Below, piece by piece: positions 1 to 7,772 of a stretch of 64,000 nucleotides of DNA. The stretch is from Lysobacterales bacterium. Lineage in GTDB: Bacteria; Pseudomonadota; Gammaproteobacteria; Xanthomonadales; SZUA-5. The number at the start of each line of letters is the position of its first letter. Position 1 is the first letter of the stretch. The translations under genes and the position numbers were made by a program. The notes under the pieces were generated by a model, which did no database searches, had not been told where the DNA came from, and was given only the letters and a program-made list of their open reading frames with translations. Where the stretch lies: positions 1-64,000 of the forward strand of contig JABAQR010000005.1 in assembly GCA_019187485.1 (NCBI GenBank), in the 5' to 3' direction.

Positions 1-962
1 AGCCCGACGATCCCGCCTGGGCGCCCTTCGCGTCGGTGCACCTGGTCGACGGTCGCCCGGAGCCGCCGCCCGGACTGGCCGGCGACCGCATCGCGCGCCT
101 GCGCAGCCACGCGCACCCGGCGCTGGTCGCGGAAGTGCGCCGGCTGGTCGCGCTGCACCGGCCGCGCGCACTGATCGTCGAGCACATGGAACTGGCCGGC
201 CTGGTCGACGGCATCGACGCACCGCGGCCGCGCTGCATCCTCAACCTGCAGGACGTGCTGCTGCAGCCCGGCGATCCGGCGCAGGCTGCGGCGGACGCTG
301 CCGAGCGCGCGCTGATCGCCCGCTACGACCAGGTCGTGGTGTGTTCGGCCGAAGACCAGGCTCTGCTCGGAGCGATCCCGAGCGTGCTCGTCGCCAACGG
401 CTGCGATCCCGGGCTCGCCGACGACTACGCGCCGTCGCAGGGCGGCGAACTGCTGTTCGCCGGCCCCTTCCGCGCCGCGATCAACTGGCGCGCGATCACC
501 GAGTTCCTGCAGCAGGCCTGGCCGGCGATCCGCGCCGCCGTGCCTGCCGCGCGGCTGACGGTACTCGGCGGACCGGGTGCGACGGCACGCACGGCCACCG
601 AGCCGCTGTTCGCGCAAGCCGGCATCGAGGTGCTCGAGCAGGTCGCCGACGTGCGCCCGCTGCTGGCGCGCGCCGCGCTGACCATCAACCCGCAGCGCGG
701 CCTGCGCGGATCCAGCCTCAAGGTGCTCGAATCGCTCGCCGCCGGACGCGTCTGCGTCAGCACCATCGACGGCGCCCGCGGCCACCGCCAGCACGGCTTC
801 GCGGGCCTGGTCGAGTGCGCCGACGTGCGCGATTTCGCGGACGCGATCGTGCCGCTGCTGAGCGACCCCGCCCGCCGCCACGCGCGCGAGGCACCCGACC
901 ACGCGCGCCTCGCCGCCTGCACCTGGGAAGCCTGCGCGCGCCCGCTGCAGGCGCTGCTGTAA
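1..962 (+). CDS. Glycosyltransferase, group 1 (GT4-like), 5' end missing
   Basis: The reading frame is open from the first complete codon at position 3, so the gene begins upstream of the window. The GTG at 36 is probably internal. The visible C-terminal part has the layout of a GT-B glycosyltransferase: a segment with VVCSAEDQALL, then a Rossmann-like half with GELLFAGPF and LTVLGGPG, and the nucleotide-sugar-binding region GSSLKVLESLAAGRVCVST. The last motif is the usual 'G..LKvlEalA.G.pVv.T' signature of group 1 enzymes. The protein probably transfers a sugar to a surface or secreted glycan; donor and acceptor cannot be told. The stop at 960-962 is followed by a gap full of inverted repeats. 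Confidence 0.75.
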   Translation, partial: PDDPAWAPFASVHLVDGRPEPPPGLAGDRIARLRSHAHPALVAEVRRLVALHRPRALIVEHMELAGLVDGIDAPRPRCILNLQDVLLQPGDPAQAAADAAERALIARYDQVVVCSAEDQALLGAIPSVLVANGCDPGLADDYAPSQGGELLFAGPFRAAINWRAITEFLQQAWPAIRAAVPAARLTVLGGPGATARTATEPLFAQAGIEVLEQVADVRPLLARAALTINPQRGLRGSSLKVLESLAAGRVCVSTIDGARGHRQHGFAGLVECADVRDFADAIVPLLSDPARRHAREAPDHARLAACTWEACARPLQALL

Positions 963-997
963 CCGCTCTCTCAGAACATCCGGCAAAACATGGTTTT

Positions 998-1081
998 CGT
1001 AGGTCACGTCTTCCGCAACGCGGACTACGTGACACGCGCATCGTCGTCAAAGAGTCCGCCTTGCGGATAACGTGACCTACG
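998..1081. repeat. Imperfect inverted repeat (REP-like palindrome)
   Basis: Two 28-base arms, 998-1025 and 1054-1081, are reverse complements at 25 of 28 positions and flank a 28-base loop. The outer ends read CGTAGGTCACGT on the left and ACGTGACCTACG on the right. It lies in the gap after the glycosyltransferase gene. It looks like a dispersed extragenic palindrome or a MITE-like element. I found no second copy in this window. Confidence 0.75.
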
Positions 1082-1198
1082 CCCGTTCCTTGCGCGACGT
1101 AGCGCACCGAAGCGGTGCGAGTGGAACTCTCCCCAAGCATGATCCAACGGATTGTTTTTCGGAGCGTTCGACCCAAGCCCAAAGCGTATCTCGAAGGA

Positions 1199-1266
1199 AC
1201 TGTGGGAACGGGTTCATCCCGCCACCGGGGCGCCGCGCAGTCGCGGGATAAACCCACGCCCACAGT
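1199..1266. repeat. Second imperfect inverted repeat upstream of gspE-like gene
   Basis: Arms 1199-1221 and 1244-1266 (23 bases each) pair at 19 of 23 positions. They begin and end with ACTGTGGG and CCCACAGT and enclose a 22-base GC-rich loop. The element ends 63 bases before the likely start of the secretion ATPase gene. It could be a REP element or form an RNA hairpin in the leader; nothing shows which. Confidence 0.65.
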
Positions 1267-1329
1267 CGGTCCCATCGAGGCGGCGCATTCGTGGAGAATC
1301 CCGCCCCTGCATCCTCCGACCACTGCACG

Positions 1330-2805
1330 ATGACCCAACTGCCCCGCCTGCCTTTCGGATTCGCGCGCAAGCACGGGGTCGCCGTGCTCGGTCTCGCGCA
1401 GGGCAAGGCGCGCATCGCCTGCCGGCCGGACGTGAAGCCCGAAGCGCTGCTGGAACTGCGGCGCTTCCTCGGCACGCCGCTGGCGCCGGAGAAGGTGCCG
1501 GCCGATCGCTTCGAGGCGCTGCTGCAGGAACTGTACGAGGGCGGCGGCGAGGATTCGCGCTCGATGGCCGCCGACATCGATCAGAAGCTGGACCTGAAAC
1601 AGCTCGCCGACGAGCTGCCCGAGCCCACCGACCTGATGGAGAGCGAGGACGACGCGCCGATCATCCGCCTGATCAACGCGCTGCTCGCGGAAGGCGTCCG
1701 CGAGAACGCCTCCGACATCCACATCGAGCCCTACGAGAATCGCCTGGTGGTGCGTTTCCGCGTCGACGGCGTGCTGCGCGAAGTGCTGAGCCCGCAGAAA
1801 TCGATCGCGCAGCCGGTGGTCTCGCGCATCAAGGTGATGGCCAAGCTCGACATCGCCGAAAAGCGCTTGCCGCAGGACGGCCGCATCGGATTGCGCATCG
1901 CCGGACGCCCGGTCGACGTGCGCGTGTCGACGATCCCGGCCAGCTTCGGCGAACGCGTGGTGCTGCGCCTGCTCGACAAGCAGGCCGGGCGCCTGAACCT
2001 GACCGAGCTCGGCATGGACGAGGCCACGCGCGGGCGCCTCGACGAGCTCATCCACCGCCCGCACGGGATCCTGCTGGTCACCGGCCCCACCGGCTCGGGC
2101 AAGACCACGACCCTGTACGCGGCGCTGATGCAGCTCAACGACCGCAGCCGCAACATCATGACCGTCGAGGACCCGATCGAGTACTACATCGACGGCATCG
2201 GCCAGACCCAGGTCAACACCAAGGTCGACATGACCTTCGCGCGCGGCCTGCGCGCAATCCTGCGCCAGGATCCGGATGTGGTGATGGTCGGCGAAATCCG
2301 CGACCTCGAGACCGCCGAGATCGCGGTGCAGGCCTCGCTGACCGGCCACCTGGTGCTGTCCACGCTGCACACCAACACCGCGGTCGGCGCGGTCACGCGC
2401 CTGCGCGACATGGGCATCGAGCCCTTCCTGCTGTCCTCCAGCCTGATCGGCGTGCTCGCGCAGCGGCTGGTGCGCATGCTCGATCCGATCGTGCGCGAGC
2501 AATATCCGGCGACCCCGTCCGAACTCACCGCGCTCGGCCACGCCAAGGACCGCGGCACCCTGCTGTGGCGCCCCGGCCAGGACATGTTCCACAAGAGCAC
2601 CGGCTACAAGGGCCGCACCGGCGTCTACGAGCTGGTCGCCATCGACGAAGCCATGCGCCAGGCGATCCACGACAAGGCCGGCGAGATGGACCTGGAAAAG
2701 ATCGCCCGCCGCTCCAGCCCCGGCATCCTCGAGGACGGCTGGCGCAAGTGCCTGGCCGGCATCACCTCGGTGGAGGAAGTGCTGAAGGTGACCCGGGAGG
2801 ATTGA
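1330..2805 (+). CDS. gspE: GspE/PilB-family secretion ATPase lacking the zinc tetracysteine motif
   Basis: The protein has 491 residues from the ATG at 1330. It is a hexameric ATPase of the type II secretion/type IV pilus family, which would power pseudopilus or pilus assembly at the inner membrane. The Walker A motif GPTGSGKTTT is at residues 252-261, the Asp box ASDIHIEP precedes it, the Walker B region DPDVVMVGEIRD starts near residue 314, and the His box is TGHLVLSTLHTN. GspE and PilB proteins normally carry four cysteines in the C-terminal domain that bind zinc. Here that region (RMLDPIVREQY, GQDMFHKSTGYKGRTG) has none. No gspF or other secretion gene is adjacent. An in-frame GTG at 1291 would add 13 residues and is less likely. 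PilB is the alternative name. Confidence 0.85.
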   Translation: MTQLPRLPFGFARKHGVAVLGLAQGKARIACRPDVKPEALLELRRFLGTPLAPEKVPADRFEALLQELYEGGGEDSRSMAADIDQKLDLKQLADELPEPTDLMESEDDAPIIRLINALLAEGVRENASDIHIEPYENRLVVRFRVDGVLREVLSPQKSIAQPVVSRIKVMAKLDIAEKRLPQDGRIGLRIAGRPVDVRVSTIPASFGERVVLRLLDKQAGRLNLTELGMDEATRGRLDELIHRPHGILLVTGPTGSGKTTTLYAALMQLNDRSRNIMTVEDPIEYYIDGIGQTQVNTKVDMTFARGLRAILRQDPDVVMVGEIRDLETAEIAVQASLTGHLVLSTLHTNTAVGAVTRLRDMGIEPFLLSSSLIGVLAQRLVRMLDPIVREQYPATPSELTALGHAKDRGTLLWRPGQDMFHKSTGYKGRTGVYELVAIDEAMRQAIHDKAGEMDLEKIARRSSPGILEDGWRKCLAGITSVEEVLKVTRED

Positions 2806-2856
2806 CGGGGCGCCGGTGGCTTGGCGGCAAGCTGGCACCGGCAATCCGCGAGCAAC

Positions 2857-2921
2857 GACGGCCGCCAAGGGTGACGGCCCTCAGGACATGGTCTCTGGAG
2901 GGTGGTGTTCCGCGCCGCCGC
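2857..2921. repeat. Degenerate copy of a GC-rich dispersed element
   Basis: This stretch has the block order 'ACGGCCGCCA..GG..ACGGC' followed by 'GGAGGG.GG.GTTCCGCGCCGCCGC'. The same order is seen at 33606-33682 and, on the opposite strand, at 36243-36325. It is the most degenerate of the three. It lies between the ATPase gene and the small membrane protein gene. Confidence 0.45.
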
Positions 2922-3049
2922 ACTTGCCGTGGCCCGCCGCCACTGCCGACCTCACTCGGCCATGAAGCCCACCGGTACCCGCGCTTGTGGTGGGCGCAGT
3001 CCACCGCCCGAGCAGCCTATCATCGACGCACCTGCCCCCGGCGAGCGCC

Positions 3050-3205
3050 ATGCAGCCCGACCCCAATGCACGCCCGCCCCTGCGCGGCCAGAGCTACCTG
3101 CCCAAGAACCTGCCTCGCGAACGTTGGGGCCTGCTGATGCCGGCTGCGGTCGCGCTCGCGCTGCTGCTGATTCTGGCGATCGTGTTCGTGCGCATGACCT
3201 CCTGA
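3050..3205 (+). CDS. Small single-pass membrane protein, unknown function
   Basis: This 51-residue protein has a polar, proline-rich N-terminus (about residues 1-26) and one hydrophobic helix (about 28-47, core MPAAVALALLLILAIVFV), ending RMTS. I do not recognise a family. The ATG at 3050 follows GGCGAGCGCC, a weak ribosome binding site. An in-frame upstream start at 2987 would add a segment that reads like translated spacer. The orientation of the helix is not clear from the charges. It may be monocistronic: 244 bases separate it from the ATPase gene. Confidence 0.5.
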   Translation: MQPDPNARPPLRGQSYLPKNLPRERWGLLMPAAVALALLLILAIVFVRMTS

Positions 3206-3616
3206 CGGGGCCTGCGGCGGGATGGACGTCGCTCGAAACACGATCCGGCGATCTTTCGCAACGCCGCCATATCCATTCGCCGCCCTCATTCTGACGCAAG
3301 TCGTGTTCGGTGCTGAAGTCTGTCGATCCCCCTGATCGGTCGGAGGCGGTATCGATGGCACAGCGTCGGCGGTTGGACTCGGTGGTGTGGTTCATGCGGA
3401 TTTCGGCGACTTCGACGAGCGGCCTGAGCGCAGCGGCATATTGCCGTGCCCAGGGGTGCCCCTCGGCACCTGGGGGAACCCATTCGCAGTGGCAAACTGT
3501 GACACTACGAATCAATTCCTTGGGCCGAACAAGTTTCGAACTCTGGCGATCTCTGCAACGACGGAACTCGACGGGAAATCGGTGCGCGCGGGCGTGCCGA
3601 GCCGCGCGCATGCAGT
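3206..3616. other. 411-base gap without a recognisable gene
   Basis: Frames across this stretch give no protein that resembles a family. The composition is less GC-rich than the neighbours, particularly 3480-3580. A hairpin-forming stretch lies at about 3450-3473 (CCAGG and GTGCC on the left, GGCAC and CTGG on the right, around CCTC). It may be a decayed gene or mobile-element remnant; nothing identifies it. Confidence 0.4.
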
Positions 3617-4360
3617 CTACATGCGCCCGCGCAACAGGCTGATGCCTGGCCGTGGTTGCAGGATCTGCCACTGCCGCAGTGGCGCCGCCGAGCGTGCGAT
3701 CAGGTCTTCCGGCAACATGCCGTAGTTCAGCAGCAACAGCGAGCGCCAGCCGCTCGCGGCGAGACGGCGGATCAGTTCGTCGTGGATGCCGCTGCGGCCG
3801 CCCTGCTGCGGGAAGGCGGATGCGCGTGGCATCTGCTCGTAGTAGCGCGCATCGCGACCGTCGGCGTAGACGTCGCCCGCATCGCCCCAGGGCGGATCGC
3901 CGAAGATCAGATCGGGGGGTGTTTCGTTGGCCGGCCAGCCGGACAGGTAATCGCTGTGCAGCAGATTCAGCTCGACGCCGTGTCGAAGGGCGTTTTCACG
4001 CGCGAGTTCGAGCGCCGGCGGATCGACATCCAGGCCCCACAGCTCCCAGCCGGGCGCGGCCAGCTTCAGCGTGATCGCCAGAGTGCCGGCGCCGACGCCG
4101 AACTCGAGCACGCGCAAAGGTCGTGTCAGCGTCGGCTGCAGGCGGCGCCCCTCGGCGAACGCCTGGTCGAGCAGCGGCCGGGACTCGGGATCGGTGATGA
4201 AGGCGCGGCGGTCCATCGCGAAGCGTCGACCCGCGTACTCGATGAAGCCGGCGACGTAGGCGGTCGGTTCACCGGACGCGACGCGCGCGCGCAGTTCAGC
4301 CAGACGCCGTGGGTCGTCCGCGGCGGCGGCGACCAGCCAGGACTCCTCATCGGCCCTCAT
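3617..4360 (-). CDS. HemK/PrmC-like class I methyltransferase, DPPW motif
   Basis: This 247-residue protein resembles the glutamine-N5 methyltransferases that modify release factors. The N-terminal part (GEPTAYVAGFIEYAGRRF) is similar to the PrmC helper segment. The SAM-binding motif is VLEFGVGAGTLAI, followed by the acidic motif GLDVDPPALELA. The catalytic NPPY of true PrmC is replaced here by GDPPWGD, so the substrate may differ from release-factor glutamine. It starts at the ATG at 4358-4360, which overlaps the stop of the SpoIIE phosphatase gene by four bases, so it is the last gene of that operon. A protein or small-molecule methyltransferase outside translation is possible. Confidence 0.75.
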   Translation of the reverse strand: MRADEESWLVAAAADDPRRLAELRARVASGEPTAYVAGFIEYAGRRFAMDRRAFITDPESRPLLDQAFAEGRRLQPTLTRPLRVLEFGVGAGTLAITLKLAAPGWELWGLDVDPPALELARENALRHGVELNLLHSDYLSGWPANETPPDLIFGDPPWGDAGDVYADGRDARYYEQMPRASAFPQQGGRSGIHDELIRRLAASGWRSLLLLNYGMLPEDLIARSAAPLRQWQILQPRPGISLLRGRM

Positions 4361-6018
4361 GCGGGCGGCGGCAGCACGCGCAGCGCCATCACCGTGATGT
4401 CGTCGGCCTGGAAATGGCCTTCGGCGAAGTGGTACACGCTCTGCATGCCCTCTTGCACCCATGCGGTGGCGCTGGATGCGCCTGCGCCGATGCGGGTCAG
4501 CTCGTTTTGCAGGCGCGCCTCGCCGTAGAAAGATTCGTCCGTGGCGATCGCGTCGGTGACGCCGTCGGTGTACAGGTACAGGGTGTCGCCCGGGAGCAAC
4601 TGCAACTGGTAACGCGGGTATTCGGCGCCGGGCATGATGCCCAGCGCGATGCCGCCCTTGAACTCCAGCAGGCGCGGGAGTTCGCCGGGACGGCACAGGA
4701 AGGGATGGTTGTGGCCGCCATCGGAAAACACCAGCCGGCCGGTGCGGACGTTGAGAATCCCGAGGAACAGGGTCACGAACTGGCACATCGCATTCTGGAT
4801 GTTCAGCAGTTCGTTGGTCTGGCGCAGGATTTCCTGCGGCTGGTCGATGTAGTCCGCGGTGGCGCGTGCGCGCAGGATCGAGATCACCACGGTCATGAAC
4901 AGTGCCGCCGGCATGCCCTTGTCGGAGACATCGCCGACCACCAGGCACAGGTGATCGTCGTCCAGGTAGTAGTAGTCGTAGAGGTCGCCGCCGGCTTCCT
5001 TGGCCGGCTTGACGTCGCCGTGCAGGTCCACCAGCAGGCGGCCGTCGTCCTTGTGCAGCGGTGTGAAGCCACGTGGGAGCATGGACAACTGGATGTCGCC
5101 GGCGATGCGCAACTCGTTGCGCAGGCGCTCCTTGGTTTCGGTGGTGGCGGTCAGCTCCTTGAGATAGGAGTTGAGGCGCGCCTCCATCGCGATGAAGGAA
5201 CTGGCGAGCTGCGCCAGCTCGTCGCGGCCCTGGTGCTCCATCGCCACGATCTCTTGCCGCAGCGGCAGGTCGGAGACCGGCTGGAAATCGGTGGCGGCGA
5301 GTTCGACGGTGTAATCGGACAGCCGGGTGATCTTGCGCGACACCCGCGACCCGATCCAGAAACTGAACAGGAAAACCACGAAGAAACTGGCGAAGCCGAT
5401 CAGGATCGATTTGCGCAGCGAGGCATCGAGCTGCGCCTGCAGCGCGCTGATGGTGATGTCGGCGCCGGCCACGTAGCGCGTCCCGGCCGCGGTGATTCCG
5501 GGCTTGAACAGGAAGTAGATGTGGCCCCACTGATCGTTGGACTCGCCGTAGCGCGGCTGGTTCTGCTCGAAGGCCTCGGACAGCAGCGGCTCCTCATATT
5601 CCTCCCAGTAGGCCGCGTAGTCCCCGCTCGCGCGCTCCTTCGCGGTGCCGTTGGACGAGGTCGTGTGAAACTTCTTGCCGTCGAAGTGGTAGCTGTAGAG
5701 GTACACCAGGCCGATGTCGTCGCAATAGCGGGACAGCCGATCGAGGACCTTCAGGTACTCGTCCGCCGGAATCGCGCTTGCCGCCTGCGCGCGGTCCAGA
5801 TAGCCCTCCGGCAGCATGTCCGGCAGCGCGCGTGCGGCCGCGGCGAGCTTCTGCTCGATGCCATCGATGATCGCGCGCTTCTCCACCAGGTAGTGGTTGG
5901 CGGCGAACATTGCGGTGCCCAGGATATTGAAAATCGTCAGGCCGAGGATGACCTTGAAACGCAGACCAAAACGGATGCGGCGTCGCGCGGTCTGGGCAGT
6001 GTCGTCGGTCGCGCGCAT
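4357..6018 (-). CDS. Membrane sensor with HAMP and SpoIIE/RsbU-type PP2C phosphatase domain
   Basis: The protein has 553 residues. A transmembrane helix (about 21-41) is followed by a periplasmic sensor region (about 45-203), a second helix (205-223), a HAMP-like linker (222-275) and a C-terminal SpoIIE phosphatase domain (about 310-550). The metal-binding motifs appear intact: EAGGDLYDYY (341-350), VVGDVSDKG (360-368), YTDGVTDA (483-490) and ADDITVM (538-544). Enzymes of this type remove phosphate from serine or threonine, usually on a STAS-domain antagonist in partner-switching pathways. No STAS protein or RsbW-like kinase is nearby, so the target is unknown. The gene starts three bases after the stop of the upstream sensor gene and overlaps the next gene by four. 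Confidence 0.9.
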   Translation of the reverse strand: MRATDDTAQTARRRIRFGLRFKVILGLTIFNILGTAMFAANHYLVEKRAIIDGIEQKLAAAARALPDMLPEGYLDRAQAASAIPADEYLKVLDRLSRYCDDIGLVYLYSYHFDGKKFHTTSSNGTAKERASGDYAAYWEEYEEPLLSEAFEQNQPRYGESNDQWGHIYFLFKPGITAAGTRYVAGADITISALQAQLDASLRKSILIGFASFFVVFLFSFWIGSRVSRKITRLSDYTVELAATDFQPVSDLPLRQEIVAMEHQGRDELAQLASSFIAMEARLNSYLKELTATTETKERLRNELRIAGDIQLSMLPRGFTPLHKDDGRLLVDLHGDVKPAKEAGGDLYDYYYLDDDHLCLVVGDVSDKGMPAALFMTVVISILRARATADYIDQPQEILRQTNELLNIQNAMCQFVTLFLGILNVRTGRLVFSDGGHNHPFLCRPGELPRLLEFKGGIALGIMPGAEYPRYQLQLLPGDTLYLYTDGVTDAIATDESFYGEARLQNELTRIGAGASSATAWVQEGMQSVYHFAEGHFQADDITVMALRVLPPPA

Positions 6019-6021
6019 GGC

Positions 6022-7371
6022 TCAGTGCCTGGAGGTTTGCAGATCGCAGATCACCAGCAGGCCGTCGTGGCGGGTGCCGAGCAGGCCGGACAGCTCCTCC
6101 GCGATCTGGTCCACCGGACGGTCCGGGAACTGGTTGGCGTAGGCCTGGGCGATGTGGTGGGCCTCCGGCGCGAGCGTGCTCAGCACTTCGCGGCGGTCGC
6201 CGGGCGACCAGGGTTGCGGTCTGCCGCGCGCCGGATCGAGCGTCCAGCCGGTCGGCGCCTGGCCGCTCGCCGGCACCAGGATCAGTTGCAGCGATTCGCA
6301 GGGGTGTACACGCAGCGCCTCCGGCCAGCTCGGGCCGTGTGGCCGCGCGGTCGCCACGCCGAGCAGGAACTCGCGCGCCGCGTCGGCGCGCACCAGGCGT
6401 GCGAGCAGGTCCGGATCGCCATCGGCTGCGCGGCAGCGGCCCACGCACAGGTACCAGCCTGCGCTGCCCTCGCGCCAGCCGCAGAAATCTTCGGGCGTCG
6501 GCCGACCAATGCGCCGCTGCGCGCACTGGACCTGGCCCAGGGTGGGCGGCAGCGGCTGTCCCAGTTGTGCGCGGTACGCGTTCGCGAGTTCCTCGTCACC
6601 AGGCAAGGGTTCGGCCTGGAAAAAGCGCCGCCGGGTCTGGTGCTTTTCGTCGGCGAGCAGGCTGGTCATGGTGAGCAGGGTACCACCGAGGTCGTTCAGC
6701 TCGCGGATACGCCCAGCCGGCCAATGCGAGAGATAGCGGCCGTGAGCGGCATCGCGGGCTGCCGACGTCAGCGCCGCCAGCTCACCGCGGGCGATGCGTG
6801 CGACCAGTTCGGTGGCGAGAATGCCGGCCAGCAGCAGCGCCAGCAGCAATCCGCCCAGGCGCCGCCGGAGCGCCAGCATTTCCGCTTGCAGCGATCGGTC
6901 GATCTCGGCGATGCCGATGACTGCGCGTACTCCACCGGCGGCGTCGTGCAGCGGCGCATAGCCGACGTTGAGATCGCCCTCGGACGGATCCCGGCTGTGC
7001 AGCTCCCAGGCCAGACCGCCCGCGCGCAATGTCGTCGCGACCGCGCCGAAGGGCGGAGCCGGCGGCGGCACGCCCTCGGCGTCGAACAGCGTGCGCTGCG
7101 TCCACTGGTTCCGACCGGGCTCGAACCAGGCGATGCTGACCGCCCCCAGTCGCCGGCTGTAGCGTTCCAGCTCCGCAGCGGGCGAGTCCGTGGCCTGCGG
7201 CGCGATCTGGTCCCAGAAGCCGGCGATGCTGGCGGCGGCGCCCTGCGCGCGCTCACGCAGGCCCCATTCGAGCTCGTTGCGCTCGGTGTACCAGACCAGC
7301 AGGCTGTTGATCAGACCGAGCCCCAGGAACAGCGGCAGGATCGCCAGGTAGTAGCGCAGGCGCAGGCTCAC
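6022..7371 (-). CDS. Two-helix membrane sensor with probable degenerate SpoIIE-like C-terminus
   Basis: A GTG start at 7369-7371 overlaps the upstream stop by four bases and gives 449 residues. Helices are at about 8-27 and 172-191, with a periplasmic domain between them and a HAMP-like stretch at 190-245. The C-terminal 200 residues match no family by plain reading. The order of elements (LRVHPCESLQLILVPASG, then WSPGDRREVL, then a final RHDGLLVICDL) resembles the end of a SpoIIE phosphatase whose metal-binding acidic residues have been lost. It may therefore be a pseudophosphatase partner of the intact enzyme encoded just downstream. Five cysteines in the cytoplasmic part (residues 283-358) are unusual for this cluster. 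Confidence 0.65.
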   Translation of the reverse strand: MSLRLRYYLAILPLFLGLGLINSLLVWYTERNELEWGLRERAQGAAASIAGFWDQIAPQATDSPAAELERYSRRLGAVSIAWFEPGRNQWTQRTLFDAEGVPPPAPPFGAVATTLRAGGLAWELHSRDPSEGDLNVGYAPLHDAAGGVRAVIGIAEIDRSLQAEMLALRRRLGGLLLALLLAGILATELVARIARGELAALTSAARDAAHGRYLSHWPAGRIRELNDLGGTLLTMTSLLADEKHQTRRRFFQAEPLPGDEELANAYRAQLGQPLPPTLGQVQCAQRRIGRPTPEDFCGWREGSAGWYLCVGRCRAADGDPDLLARLVRADAAREFLLGVATARPHGPSWPEALRVHPCESLQLILVPASGQAPTGWTLDPARGRPQPWSPGDRREVLSTLAPEAHHIAQAYANQFPDRPVDQIAEELSGLLGTRHDGLLVICDLQTSRH

Positions 7372-7772
7372 GACTGCGGCTCGCCGAGGTAGTCGACGCC
7401 GAGCAGCGGCATGCGGAAGAAGCCGACCAGCAGCGCCGGGCACTCGTTGATCACGGTGAAGAACTTGCCGCGCGGCAGCGACAGGGCGAGAAAACCCTCG
7501 GGCCCGGCCTTGATCGCGAACGGCGCCGCCTTGCCGGTGAGCAGGATGGTGGTACCGAGCACCGCCTGCATGCGCGTGCCCTTGGCGTCGACCGCATGGC
7601 CGTCGACGCGCACGTACAGGCGGGCGATCACACCGCCCTGCTCGCAGATCAGCGCACCGGGCTCGAAGCGGTGCACGCGCATGGCGGTGGCAATGGTGAG
7701 CAGCTCCTCCGGATTCAGTTCCGAGAACGGGTATACCGCGTGCAGCGCGAGCAGTTTTTCGGCGAGCGTCAT
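7368..7772 (-). CDS. Small cyclic-nucleotide-binding-like (Crp fold) protein
   Basis: The protein has 134 residues and consists only of a Crp-type beta-roll: FSELNPEELLTIATAM, RFEPGALICEQGGVIARLYV, then LGTTILLTGKAAPFAIKAG. It has no DNA-binding domain. The phosphate-binding cassette that in cAMP-binding members reads FGE...R.A appears as LGTTILLTGKAAPFAI, without the Glu and Arg that hold the cyclic nucleotide. Classical cAMP binding is therefore doubtful, and a protein-protein or other ligand role is possible. The ATG at 7770-7772 overlaps the upstream stop and the gene overlaps the next start by four bases, so it is probably translationally coupled on both sides. Confidence 0.75.
   Translation of the reverse strand: MTLAEKLLALHAVYPFSELNPEELLTIATAMRVHRFEPGALICEQGGVIARLYVRVDGHAVDAKGTRMQAVLGTTILLTGKAAPFAIKAGPEGFLALSLPRGKFFTVINECPALLVGFFRMPLLGVDYLGEPQS

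Noticed and set aside
1291-1330. A GTG start at 1291 for the secretion ATPase
   Set aside because: It adds 13 residues unlike the family's N-terminus; the ATG at 1330 begins the typical sequence.
3286-3671. Several 60-110-codon frames in the 3206-3616 gap
   Set aside because: They overlap one another on both strands, none has a convincing ribosome binding site or family resemblance, and the region could be a decayed element.
4309-7392. A 1027-codon plus-strand frame across the SpoIIE phosphatase and sensor genes
   Set aside because: Antisense shadow of two well-supported minus-strand genes with 4-base couplings.
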